Of a stretch of DNA of 64,000 nucleotides, positions 24,189 through 32,674 are shown one piece after another; the stretch's first letter is position 1; each line of letters begins with the position of its first letter. The notes under the pieces are model-generated. The model worked only from the letters and a program-made list of their open reading frames with translations, was not told the DNA's origin and searched no databases. This DNA comes from Ancylobacter moscoviensis (lineage in GTDB: Bacteria; Pseudomonadota; Alphaproteobacteria; Rhizobiales; Xanthobacteraceae), in assembly GCF_007559435.1 (NCBI RefSeq), contig NZ_VMBP01000004.1:248001-312000 (forward strand), written 5' to 3'. A program made the translations under genes and the position numbers.

Positions 24189-25257
24189 GGCTCGCGCCCT
24201 CCACCCGGCGGATGCGGTAGCGCACCAGCACGTCCGCCGCCAGGATGGCGATCAGCAGCGTGCCCTGGAAGACGCGGGTGACGTCGAAGGGCAGGCGCAT
24301 CGAGATCTGCGCCGCCTCGCCGCCGATATAGGTCAGCGCCAGGACGAGGCTGGATACGAGGATGCCGACCGGGTGCAGGCGGCCGAGCATGGCGGCGATG
24401 ATCGCGGTGAAGCCGTAGCCGGGCGAGATGGTGGGCTGCAGCTGGCCGATGGGGCCGGCCACCTCGACGATGCCGGCGAGCCCCGCCAGCGCGCCGGAGA
24501 CGGCGAAGACGCCGTAGGTGACGCGCTTCTCGTCGAAGCCGGCGAAGGCCGCGGCGCGGGGCGCCGAGCCGCCGAGCTCGATGGAGAAGCCGATCAGGGT
24601 GCGGCCCAGCACGAAGGTGGCGACCACCACGGTGACGAGCGCGAGGATGACGCCGCCGTGCAGCCGCCCCTCCCCGAACAGCAGCGGCATCAGTGCGACG
24701 TCGTCGAAGGTCACGCTCTGCGGGAAGTTGAAGCCCTGAGGGTCCTTCCACGGGCCGCGCACGAGATAGTCGAGCCCGTACTGGGCGACATAGACCAGCA
24801 TCAGGCTGGTGAGGATCTCGCTGGAGCCGAAGCGCACCCGCAGGAAGGCGGGGATGAGGCCCCAGAGCGCGCCACCGATGGCGCCGAGCAGCAGCATCGC
24901 CGGCAATACCCAGGGACCGGCCTCCGTGCCGTGGGTCGCCAGCGCCAGCCAGGAGCCGAGCACTGCGCCGGCGACGTATTGCCCCTCCGCGCCGATGTTC
25001 CAGCGGTTGGCACGGTAGCAGAAGGCGAGGCCGATGCCGATCAGCAGCAGCGGGCATGCCTTCACCACCAGCTCCTGCAAGGTCCAGGGATCGCCCAGCG
25101 GTTCGATGAAATAGATGGTGAAGGCGCGTACCGGATCGTGGCCGAGCGCGACGAACATCACCGCGCCGACGATCAGCGTGACGACGAGCGCGACCAGCGG
25201 CGCCGCCGCGAGGCGCAGCGTGGAGATGTTCTCCTGCCGTTCGAGCCTAAGCGGCAT
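24181..25257 (-). CDS. BMP-type (nucleoside) ABC transporter permease 1
   Basis: Inner-membrane permease of 358 residues, partner of the preceding protein (YufP/NupP type). Signature segments are NRWNIGAEGQYVAGAV and the coupling loop ELGGSAPRAAAFAGFDEKRV, with about nine helices. Start MPLRLERQE at 25257 is preferred because GGGGAGGG lies just before it; it overlaps the ATPase gene by 11 bases. An ATG at 25281 is possible but unsupported. Confidence 0.9.
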   Translation of the reverse strand: MPLRLERQENISTLRLAAAPLVALVVTLIVGAVMFVALGHDPVRAFTIYFIEPLGDPWTLQELVVKACPLLLIGIGLAFCYRANRWNIGAEGQYVAGAVLGSWLALATHGTEAGPWVLPAMLLLGAIGGALWGLIPAFLRVRFGSSEILTSLMLVYVAQYGLDYLVRGPWKDPQGFNFPQSVTFDDVALMPLLFGEGRLHGGVILALVTVVVATFVLGRTLIGFSIELGGSAPRAAAFAGFDEKRVTYGVFAVSGALAGLAGIVEVAGPIGQLQPTISPGYGFTAIIAAMLGRLHPVGILVSSLVLALTYIGGEAAQISMRLPFDVTRVFQGTLLIAILAADVLVRYRIRRVEGASHA

Positions 25258-26836
25258 GGCTGCCCTCCCCGGCCGGCGCATGATGCGCGCCGTTCGTCTG
25301 TGCGCCGCCCATGGCGAGGCCGATGGCCTCGCGCGAGGTCTCGGCGACGGGAACGGGCGTGGTGAGCCGGCCCTCGCTCATCACCGCGATGCGGTCGGCG
25401 AATTCGAGCAGTTCGTCGAGGTCCTGGCTGATCACCAGGACGGCGCAGCCCTCCGCCGCCTTCTCGCGCAGCGTGGTGCGGATGAAGGCCGCGGCGGCGG
25501 CGTCCACGCCCCAGGTCGGCTGGTCGACGACGATCAGGACCGGGTCGCGCAGCACCTCGCGGCCGATGACGAATTTCTGCAGATTGCCGCCCGACAGGCG
25601 CCGCGCCTTGGGGTCCTTGCCGCCGAAGCGCACGTCGAAGCCCTTCACGATCCGCCGGAAGAAGGACTTCAGGATCGAGTGGCGGATGACGTCGTATTTC
25701 ACGATGGCGCCGTCACCATGGGTGGTGAGCAGCACGTTGTCGGAGAGTGTCATATCGGGCGCGGCGGCATGGCCGAGCCGCTCCTCCGGCACGAAGCCGG
25801 CGCGCAAGGCGCGGCGCTCGGTCGGTCCGAGACCGCCCGCCGGCATCTTGTCGATGACGATGCTTTCGGGATCGTCCACCAGCTTCTCGCCCGACAGCGC
25901 CTCGAACAGGGCGGTCTGCCCGTTGCCGGCCACACCGGCGATGCCGACGATCTCACCGGCGCGGATTTCAAGGTCGATATCGTGCAGCGCCGAGCCGCGC
26001 GAGCCGTCGCCGGCGACGTTGAGATGCCGCAGCAGAAGGCGCGGCTCACCGAGTTCGTGCCGGATGAGGCGCGGCGGGCGCGGCACCTCCGCTCCCACCA
26101 TGAGCCGGGCGAGGCCAGCCGAGGATTCCTGCCTGGGATCGACCTCGGCGATGAATTTGCCGCCGCGCAAGACGGTTGCCCGATGGCAGAGCCGGCGCAC
26201 CTCGTCTAGCTTGTGGCTGATGAACAGCACCGCCCTGCCCTCGCCGGTGAGCAGATCCACGGTACGGAACAGGCTCTCGGACTCGTCCGGCGTCAGCACC
26301 GAAGTCGGCTCGTCGAGGATCAGGACGCGCGGGTCGCCCAGCAGGCAGCGCACGATCTCCACCCGCTGGCGCTCGCCCACGGAAAGATCGCCGACCCGCC
26401 GGAACGGTTCGACCGCCAGGCCATAGCGGCTCACGCAGTCATCGATCCGCCCGGCGAGCGTCGCCAGCGGCTCGTGCCCCGGCAGCCCAAGCGCGACGTT
26501 TTCCACGACCGTCATGGCGTCGAACAGGGCGAAGTGCTGGAACACGACGCCGATGCCTTTGGCGCGCGCGCTCGCGGGATCGGGAAAGAGGATGGGTGCG
26601 CCGTCGTAGAGAAGCTCGCCGGAATCGGGCTGCAGCAGACCGCACAGCATCTTCACCAGTGTCGACTTGCCGGCGCCGTTTTCACCCAGCAGCGCGTGCG
26701 TCTCGCCGGCCCGGATAGAGAGGCTGACATGGTCATTGGCGACGAGCGCGCCGAAGCGCTTGGTGAGCGCGACGGCTTCCAGCACGGCAACCGGGCTGGC
26801 TGTTTCTCCGTCGGCCGCCATCATCGCGTCATCCAT
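25247..26836 (-). CDS. BMP-type (nucleoside) ABC transporter ATP-binding protein, two ABC domains
   Basis: Duplicated ATPase of 529 residues (YufO/NupO or RbsA-like). The first domain has Walker A GENGAGKST, signature LSVGERQRVEI and Walker B VLILDEPTSVLTPDE. The second has a degenerate Walker A (GVAGNGQT) with signature LSGGNLQKFVIGRE, the usual asymmetry in this family. It is the first gene of the operon 26836 to 19413; the 200 bases upstream hold its promoter and separate it from the quinone oxidoreductase. Confidence 0.93.
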   Translation of the reverse strand: MDDAMMAADGETASPVAVLEAVALTKRFGALVANDHVSLSIRAGETHALLGENGAGKSTLVKMLCGLLQPDSGELLYDGAPILFPDPASARAKGIGVVFQHFALFDAMTVVENVALGLPGHEPLATLAGRIDDCVSRYGLAVEPFRRVGDLSVGERQRVEIVRCLLGDPRVLILDEPTSVLTPDESESLFRTVDLLTGEGRAVLFISHKLDEVRRLCHRATVLRGGKFIAEVDPRQESSAGLARLMVGAEVPRPPRLIRHELGEPRLLLRHLNVAGDGSRGSALHDIDLEIRAGEIVGIAGVAGNGQTALFEALSGEKLVDDPESIVIDKMPAGGLGPTERRALRAGFVPEERLGHAAAPDMTLSDNVLLTTHGDGAIVKYDVIRHSILKSFFRRIVKGFDVRFGGKDPKARRLSGGNLQKFVIGREVLRDPVLIVVDQPTWGVDAAAAAFIRTTLREKAAEGCAVLVISQDLDELLEFADRIAVMSEGRLTTPVPVAETSREAIGLAMGGAQTNGAHHAPAGEGSHAA

Positions 26837-27038
26837 ATCGCCACCGATACGTAACGGTCGATGTCGTCAAGCCGGTGGGGAAACGGGGATCGGTCTTCTG
26901 CTCGCGGATCATGCACGCTTCGATGTGACCGTAGACAAGAGGTCAGCATGGCATGCCGCCTTTATGGGGCAAGCCCAAAGTCTGGTCCGTCCGATCCGGT
27001 TTCTGGCGCGTTTCGCGCCAGTCGCCGGCGCGCCGGCA

Positions 27039-28016
27039 TCAGGGCAGAAGGACGGTCGAGCCGGTGGTGCGGCGCGATTCCAGAGCCCGGTGCGCTTCCG
27101 CCGCATCGGCAAGCCTGAAGCGCTGATTGACCGGGATATGAACCACGCCCGAACCGACCGCACCGAACAGATCGTTGGCGTTTTCGAGCAGGGCGGCGCG
27201 TGTGGATATGTGGGTGAAGAGCGTCGGTCGCGTCGCGTAGAGCGAGCCCTTCTGCGACAGGGCGAGCAGGCTGAAATTCTGGATGGCACCGGATGCGTTG
27301 CCGAAGCTGGCAAAGAGCCCGCGCGGCTTGATGCAATCGAGCGAGGCCGGATAGGTCGCCTGCCCCACGCCGTCATAGACGACATCGCAGAGCGCGCCCT
27401 CGGTGATCTCCTTCACCCGCTCGGCGAAGTTCTCCTCGTTGTAGTTGATCGTGTAGGCGGCGCCGTTGGCCCGGGCGAGTTCCGCCTTCTCGGCGGAGCC
27501 GACGGTGCCGATGACGGTGGCGCCCAGATGCGCGGCCCACTGGCACAGGATGAGCCCGACGCCGCCGGCTGCGGCATGGACGAGGATGGTGTCGCCGGCC
27601 TTCACCTTGAAGGTCTGGCGCAGTAGATAGCGGGCGGTCATGCCCTTGAGCATCATCGCGGCGGCGGTCTCGTCGCTGATCGTCTCCGGCAGCTTGACCA
27701 GCACCGCCGCGGAGATGATCCGCTCCGTGCAATAGGCCCCGAGGGAGGAGCCATAGGCCACGCGGTCACCGGGCTTGAGGTCGCCGACGCCCTCGCCGAC
27801 CTCGACGACGATGCCGGCCGCCTCGTTGCCGGGAATGAAGGGAAGCCCCTGCGGCACCGGGTAGAGGCCACTGCGGAAATAGGTGTCGATGAAATTGAGA
27901 CCGATCGCCGTGTGGCGCAGGCGAACCTCGCCCGGTCCGGGAGAGCCGAGCGAGATCTCTTCGTATTTCAGAACCTCGGGACCGCCGGTCTCGTGAATAC
28001 GAATCGCCCACGCCAT
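27039..28016 (-). CDS. qor: Quinone oxidoreductase (zinc-independent MDR family)
   Basis: NADPH:quinone reductase of the medium-chain dehydrogenase family, 325 residues. It has an N-terminal GroES-like domain with GLNFIDTYFRSGLYP and a Rossmann domain with HAAAGGVGLILCQWA (NADPH loop). No structural or catalytic zinc cysteines are present, as expected for Qor. Start 28016 follows a good AGGAGAG site; the open frame upstream is not used. A hairpin CTGGCGCG-TTT-CGCGCCAG (27003-27021) after the stop may aid termination although it lacks a T-tract. Confidence 0.9.
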   Translation of the reverse strand: MAWAIRIHETGGPEVLKYEEISLGSPGPGEVRLRHTAIGLNFIDTYFRSGLYPVPQGLPFIPGNEAAGIVVEVGEGVGDLKPGDRVAYGSSLGAYCTERIISAAVLVKLPETISDETAAAMMLKGMTARYLLRQTFKVKAGDTILVHAAAGGVGLILCQWAAHLGATVIGTVGSAEKAELARANGAAYTINYNEENFAERVKEITEGALCDVVYDGVGQATYPASLDCIKPRGLFASFGNASGAIQNFSLLALSQKGSLYATRPTLFTHISTRAALLENANDLFGAVGSGVVHIPVNQRFRLADAAEAHRALESRRTTGSTVLLP

Positions 28017-28050
28017 CGTCACTCTCCTGCCAGTCTCGCCAATGCCGTCG

Positions 28051-28851
28051 TCAGTCGTGCGGCCCATCCGCGCGGCGGCGCGACGGAATCAGGCCGAACA
28101 GGGTGAAGTAGACCGCGCAGGCGCACAGGCCGACGGTGACCCAGAGGTCCGGCCGCATGTCGTCCACGACGGCGATGATGGCCAGCACCGCCCAGACGGC
28201 CAGCAGCGCGATGGTCAGCAGGCGCAGGCGCACGACCCGGAACGGATGCACGAACTTGATCGGCAGGAAGGTGCCGACCGACAGCACCGCGACAACGCCG
28301 GCGATGACCCACGGATTGAGCGGCAGCAGGAAGAAGTAGAACACCACGAGGTTCCACACCGCCGGGAAGCCCTGGAAATACAGGTCTTCGGTCTTCATCG
28401 AGGTGTCGGCGAAATAGAGCGCGCTGGTCACCAGAATGGCGACGCTGGCGAGCACGCCCATCCAGAACGGCATGAGCCCGGCGCTCGCCACGGCGAAGGC
28501 CGGCACGAGGCAATAGGTCAGGTAGTCGACGACCTGATCGAGCGTCTCGCCCGACCAGCGCGGCAATACTTCGCCGACGCGGGCGCGCCGGGCCATGGTG
28601 CCGTCGATGCCGTCGACGAAGAGAGCGGCGCCCAGCCAGGCGAACATGATCGCCCAGCGCCCTTCCACGGCCGCCATGAGCGCCATGAGGCCGCAGACGG
28701 CGCCCGAGGCGGTGAAGATGTGGACGGCGAAGGCCAGCGTGCGTCGGCCGGCCGGGCGCTCGCTGAGCGACTTGGACGTGATCGCCACCGGATCTTCTCC
28801 CCCGACTGCCGGCTCCATACCGTTGCCGCCTGCTTCTTCCACGTTACGCAT
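28051..28851 (-). CDS. pcs: Phosphatidylcholine synthase
   Basis: Integral membrane CDP-alcohol phosphatidyltransferase that condenses choline with CDP-diacylglycerol to make phosphatidylcholine, a pathway typical of rhizobia and relatives. The catalytic motif DG-x2-AR-x8-G-x3-D-x3-D is visible from FVDGIDGTMARRARV through WSGETLDQVVDY. Eight or so hydrophobic helices follow, and the family segment FPAVWNLVVFYFFLLPL is present. The exact start is uncertain: ATGs at 28878, 28851 and 28818 are all in frame and none has a strong ribosome site; the shortest gives 255 residues, nearest the usual length. Confidence 0.92.
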   Translation of the reverse strand: MRNVEEAGGNGMEPAVGGEDPVAITSKSLSERPAGRRTLAFAVHIFTASGAVCGLMALMAAVEGRWAIMFAWLGAALFVDGIDGTMARRARVGEVLPRWSGETLDQVVDYLTYCLVPAFAVASAGLMPFWMGVLASVAILVTSALYFADTSMKTEDLYFQGFPAVWNLVVFYFFLLPLNPWVIAGVVAVLSVGTFLPIKFVHPFRVVRLRLLTIALLAVWAVLAIIAVVDDMRPDLWVTVGLCACAVYFTLFGLIPSRRRADGPHD

Positions 28852-28955
28852 ATAGCATGTGCCCGCATTGATCCGCATTGCCAGACCACGCGGGGCTGCT
28901 TATCCCACACTCGCGGGCCGGCTTATAGTCCCGGCGACTGCGGATGGAGGCCCAT

Positions 28956-30167
28956 ATGACATCTCGCCCGCAAGCGGAACAGACGGTCGCCGTGATCGGC
29001 GGCGGCGCCAGCGGCCTCGTCGCGGCGCTGGCTCTGGCCTCCGGCGGCCTCGCCGTCAAGCTGGTCGCCCCTTCCCGCGCGCCGGACCCGCGCACGACGG
29101 CGCTCATGGACGGCTCGGTGCGCGCCCTGCAGACGCTCGGCCTGTGGGATGCGCTCCGCCCCAATGCCTCGCCGCTGCGCATCATGCGGCTGATCGACGA
29201 TACGGGCCGACTTCTGCGCGCGCCGGAGGTCGAGTTCCGCGCCAGCGAACTGGAGCTCGACGGCTTCGCATGGAACCTCGAGAACGAAACGCTGCTCGCG
29301 GCGCTCGACGAGGCGGTGGCGGGCGAATCCCGCATCCAACGCATCGCCGCCAGCGTCCGGCAGGTCGTCGAGGGACCGGAGCGGGCGCGCGTGGAGCTCG
29401 ACGACGGCGCGTCGATCGATGTCGCGCTGGTCGCGGCGGCGGACGGGCGCAACTCGCCCAGCCGGCGGGCGGCGGGGATCGGGATGCGGGTGCGCGAGTA
29501 TCCTCAGGTGGCCGTGACGGCGACGCTGGCGCACAGCCGGCCCCATGGCGACGTCTCCACGGAATTCCACACGAAGACCGGCCCCTTCACGCTCGTGCCG
29601 CTGCCCGGCGAGCGGTCGAGCGTGGTCTGCGTGGTGTCGGCGGTGGAAGCGGAGGAACTCGCGGCGCTGGAGCCGGAGGCGTTCGCGCGCGTCATGGAGC
29701 GCAAGGCGCATTCGATCCTCGGGCGGATGGGCCTCGTCTCGCCGCGCGGGCATTTCCCGCTGAGCCAGCGGACCGCCGAGCGCTTTGCGCGCGGGCGGAT
29801 CGCGCTGATCGGGGAAGCCGCGCACATCATCCCGCCGATCGGCGCGCAGGGGCTCAATCTCGGCATCCGCGACGCGGCCACGCTGGCGGAGCTGGCGAGC
29901 GACGCCGTCCGCGCCGGCGAGGATATCGGCGGTGCGTCGGTGACCGACGCCTATGAGCGCCGCCGCCGGGCGGACGTGGCGAGCCGCGGCTTCGCGGTGG
30001 ACCTTTTCAACCGCTCGCTGCTCTCCGACCTGCTGCCGGTCGCCGGGCTGCGCGGGCTCGGCCTCTGGCTGCTCGGACAATCCTCCGGGCTGCGCCGGGT
30101 GGTCATGCGCGAAGGCGTGGGGCCGACGCGCGACGTGCCGCGCCTGCTGGCGGGAATGCGGCTGTGA
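28956..30167 (+). CDS. UbiH/UbiF-type FAD-dependent hydroxylase
   Basis: Flavin monooxygenase of 403 residues in the ubiquinone-biosynthesis hydroxylase group. The FAD-binding GxGxxG motif is VIGGGASGLVAALAL, the DG motif is AAADGRNSPSR, and the GD-type motif reads LIGEAAHIIPPIGAQGLNLG with Glu instead of the more usual Asp. It probably hydroxylates a ubiquinone precursor ring (UbiL/UbiH-like). Start 28956 is chosen for GGAGG five bases upstream. It is divergent from pcs. Confidence 0.88.
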   Translation: MTSRPQAEQTVAVIGGGASGLVAALALASGGLAVKLVAPSRAPDPRTTALMDGSVRALQTLGLWDALRPNASPLRIMRLIDDTGRLLRAPEVEFRASELELDGFAWNLENETLLAALDEAVAGESRIQRIAASVRQVVEGPERARVELDDGASIDVALVAAADGRNSPSRRAAGIGMRVREYPQVAVTATLAHSRPHGDVSTEFHTKTGPFTLVPLPGERSSVVCVVSAVEAEELAALEPEAFARVMERKAHSILGRMGLVSPRGHFPLSQRTAERFARGRIALIGEAAHIIPPIGAQGLNLGIRDAATLAELASDAVRAGEDIGGASVTDAYERRRRADVASRGFAVDLFNRSLLSDLLPVAGLRGLGLWLLGQSSGLRRVVMREGVGPTRDVPRLLAGMRL

Positions 30168-30170
30168 CCG

Positions 30171-31130
30171 TCAGTTGAGGCCGTAGGGCAGCATGTCGTG
30201 CTGCACGGCGTAGAGCATCGCCGTGACCGTGGCGACGGAGACGACCGTGCCGATCAGCACCCCGCCCGAGGCGCCGGCGACGTAGGTCTCGTACTGCTTC
30301 GCCATGATGAAGGCGTTGAGGGCCGGCGGCAGGCTGGCCATCAGCACGGCGGTGGCGATCCAGACCGGCTCGAAGCCGCCGACGCTCGTCAGCACCAGCC
30401 AGACCAGCGCGGGATGGACGACGAGCTTGATGGCGAGGAGCCACGGCACCTCGCCCTGCATGCGCTCCATCGGCCGCAGGGCGACGGAGACGCCGAGAGT
30501 GAACAGCGCGCAGGGCGCGGCGGCGTTGCGCAGGAATTCGAGCGTCTTCTCGACGGCCGCCGGCGGGTGGAACTCGAAGAAGGCGGCGGCGACGCCGAGG
30601 AAGGTGGCGACGTTGAAGGGGTGCGTCACCACCCGCCGCACCACCAGCAGCAGCGTGGCGCCGAGGCTGTGCCTGTCCCGCCCGCTCACCGCCATCAGCA
30701 CGGGCACGATGGTGAAGAAGAACAGGCTGTCGAAGACGAAGATCAGCGCGGTCGGCACGGAAGCCGCGGCGCCCAGCGCGCCGAGCGTCAGGCCCGGCCC
30801 CATATAGCCGACGTTCGAGTAGGAACCGAGGATGGCGGCGATCGTGGCTTCCGGCAGATTGCCCCGCCGCAGCCACAGGCCGACCAGCAGCGACAGCGCG
30901 AAGCAGGCGGCCGTCGTGAGGGTCGTCGCGGCGATGAAGGTGCCGTTCGTCAGCTCGTGGAAGGGCGTGCGCGCCACCAGCGAGAAGAACAGAGCCGGCA
31001 GCGCCACATAGACGATGAAGAAGCTGAGCCAGGCGAGCCCGCTCTCGGGGATGCGCGCCAGCCGGCCGCACCCCAGCCCCAGGAAGATCACACCAAAGAA
31101 GGGAAGCGCCAGCGCCAGGACTTCGGCCAT
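30171..31130 (-). CDS. AEC-family transporter (auxin efflux carrier type)
   Basis: Inner-membrane secondary transporter of 319 residues with about ten hydrophobic helices. It shows the AEC-family features FFGVIFLGLGCGRLARIP at the N-terminus, LGSYSNVGYMGPGL in the middle and a second repeat after about residue 165. Substrate unknown; relatives export or import small organic acids such as malate or malonate. It converges with the UbiH-type gene, with 3 bases between the stops. Confidence 0.85.
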   Translation of the reverse strand: MAEVLALALPFFGVIFLGLGCGRLARIPESGLAWLSFFIVYVALPALFFSLVARTPFHELTNGTFIAATTLTTAACFALSLLVGLWLRRGNLPEATIAAILGSYSNVGYMGPGLTLGALGAAASVPTALIFVFDSLFFFTIVPVLMAVSGRDRHSLGATLLLVVRRVVTHPFNVATFLGVAAAFFEFHPPAAVEKTLEFLRNAAAPCALFTLGVSVALRPMERMQGEVPWLLAIKLVVHPALVWLVLTSVGGFEPVWIATAVLMASLPPALNAFIMAKQYETYVAGASGGVLIGTVVSVATVTAMLYAVQHDMLPYGLN

Positions 31131-31300
31131 GCCGGCTGGCTACCGGCTCGCCCGAGGGTGGTCAACCGCTAACGAAGCTTCCCGGAGCGCGACTTTCGCA
31201 GCACTGTGCCTTCGGCACGGGCACGGTCGTTGCATCAGCCTCCGGTTGACACGAAGCAGGCGCACCCGTAGGGCTCGCCGTGAGGAAGGTCAGCGGGTTC

Positions 31301-31633
31301 ATGATGAAAGAGCGGAACGCAAAATACCGCATCGGACAGGTTGTCCGTCATCGTCTCTACCCGTTCCGAGGCGTGGTTTTCGACGTCGATCCCGAATTCT
31401 CGAACACCGATGAGTGGTGGGAATCGATCCCCGAGCAGATCCGCCCGACCAAGGACCAGCCCTTCTACCACCTGCTCGCCGAGAACGCGGAGACCGAATA
31501 CGTCGCCTATGTTTCCGAGCAGAATCTCGAACCCGATACCTCGGGCGAGCCGGTGCGCCATCCGCAGGTCGAGGAAATGCTGGCGGCGGACGGCGACGGC
31601 GGCTGGCGCGTGCGCAGCGAGCGGCTGCAATAA
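31301..31633 (+). CDS. hspQ: Heat shock protein HspQ (YccV-like hemimethylated DNA-binding family)
   Basis: Small protein of 110 residues. It has the HspQ/YccV beta-barrel pattern: KYRIGQVVRHRLYPFRGVVFDVDPEF, WWESIPEQIRP, QPFYHLLAE and YVAYVSEQNLEPD. In E. coli this family binds hemimethylated DNA and modulates Lon-dependent proteolysis. Two adjacent ATGs (31301, 31304) follow GAGGAAGG; a GTG at 31280 is less likely. It ends in a strong terminator. Confidence 0.92.
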   Translation: MMKERNAKYRIGQVVRHRLYPFRGVVFDVDPEFSNTDEWWESIPEQIRPTKDQPFYHLLAENAETEYVAYVSEQNLEPDTSGEPVRHPQVEEMLAADGDGGWRVRSERLQ

Positions 31634-31693
31634 GGTGACGGCGCTCCGGCGCTGCCGAGCTATCCGGCCGGTAAACAACCCCGCACATACAAG

Positions 31694-31724
31694 AACGCCC
31701 GGCACATGGCCGGGCGTTTTCGTT
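31694..31724 (+). terminator. Terminator between hspQ and the ialB-like gene
   Basis: A perfect 10-bp stem AACGCCCGGC/GCCGGGCGTT with loop ACATG is followed by TTCGTTT on the plus strand. It lies between convergent genes; the plus-strand tail is the better one, so it mainly serves hspQ but could also stop minus-strand transcription. Confidence 0.85.
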
Positions 31725-31743
31725 TCGGAGAGCTGACGCGGCC

Positions 31744-32487
31744 TTACTGGGCGGGCTGCGCGTTCTTCAGCTTCTCGGCACCGAGCTTTTCGAGGCCGGC
31801 CTTGGTCTGCTGCTCGCGCTGCTCGGCCTCGGCCTTGAGCGCTTCCTGGCGGGTCTTGACCTGCTCCTGGATCTTCTTGAGCTGCTCCTCGAAGACCTTC
31901 TGGTCGGTCTGCGGGCCATCATAGACCTTGGCGAAGTCGCCGAGGCCGATCGGATAGGAGATCAGGCGGCCGACGGCGTTCGCGACCTGAAGCGTCAGGC
32001 CGGGGGCCTTCTTCATGCGGTCCACGAAGCCCTGATCGACCTGGATGTCACCGCGGCACACGCGCTCGTCGCACATGACGAAGGTGCCGAGCATCGGCTG
32101 CTCGTTGGCGAGCGCGATGCGGAAGCCGTTGCGGAGCAGGAGGCCGGTGGGGAACGCGACGGTGAAGGCCTTCTTCGGATCGTCCTTCACCTCGAAGATG
32201 CCGAAGCGCACGAGGAACTGCCCGGTGTCCGTGATGATGGACTGCTCCATCTCGCAGACTTCCTTGTTGATCGACGGCTCCTGGCGGCAGCGCTTCACCC
32301 ACGGGATCGGGATGGCGGGGATCTGCTGCGGAGCGGCGGCCTGCTGACCATTGGCCGGCGCCTGCTGGGCGTTGGCCGCCGGCTTGGCCGGCTTCGGCTG
32401 CTGCTGCGCAACCGCGGCGGAGCCGGCGACGGCGAGCGCAAGGGCAGCACCCGCAAGGCTGCGCGCGAAAGTGGAGCGTATGATCAT
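31744..32487 (-). CDS. Invasion-associated locus B (IalB) family protein
   Basis: Exported protein of 247 residues. The signal peptide (RSLAGAALALAVAGSAAVAQ) is followed by a Gln/Pro/Ala-rich linker and the IalB domain at about 60-190 (WVKRCRQEP, VRFGIFEVKDDPKKAFTVAFP, RIALANEQP, MCDERVCRGD), with paired cysteines. The C-terminal 60 residues form a charged coiled coil (FEEQLKKIQEQVKTRQEAL). The family is named from Bartonella but is universal in Hyphomicrobiales; function unknown. Start 32487 has AGGAAC upstream. Confidence 0.88.
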   Translation of the reverse strand: MIIRSTFARSLAGAALALAVAGSAAVAQQQPKPAKPAANAQQAPANGQQAAAPQQIPAIPIPWVKRCRQEPSINKEVCEMEQSIITDTGQFLVRFGIFEVKDDPKKAFTVAFPTGLLLRNGFRIALANEQPMLGTFVMCDERVCRGDIQVDQGFVDRMKKAPGLTLQVANAVGRLISYPIGLGDFAKVYDGPQTDQKVFEEQLKKIQEQVKTRQEALKAEAEQREQQTKAGLEKLGAEKLKNAQPAQ

Positions 32488-32674
32488 ATCGAGTTCCTGT
32501 CGTGCGAACCGCAACGTGAGCGAAGGCGGCAGACGCCTCGGCGCCGTATCGGGATCGAGGGGCTGTCTCCCGTCCAAATGAGGCGACACAGTGACCCTCG
32601 GGAATTTCGGTGTCCTGTTCATGCTAGAACTCTGCCATGGCCGCGAGCCGAATCTGTGACCAGGGAGCCGAGGC

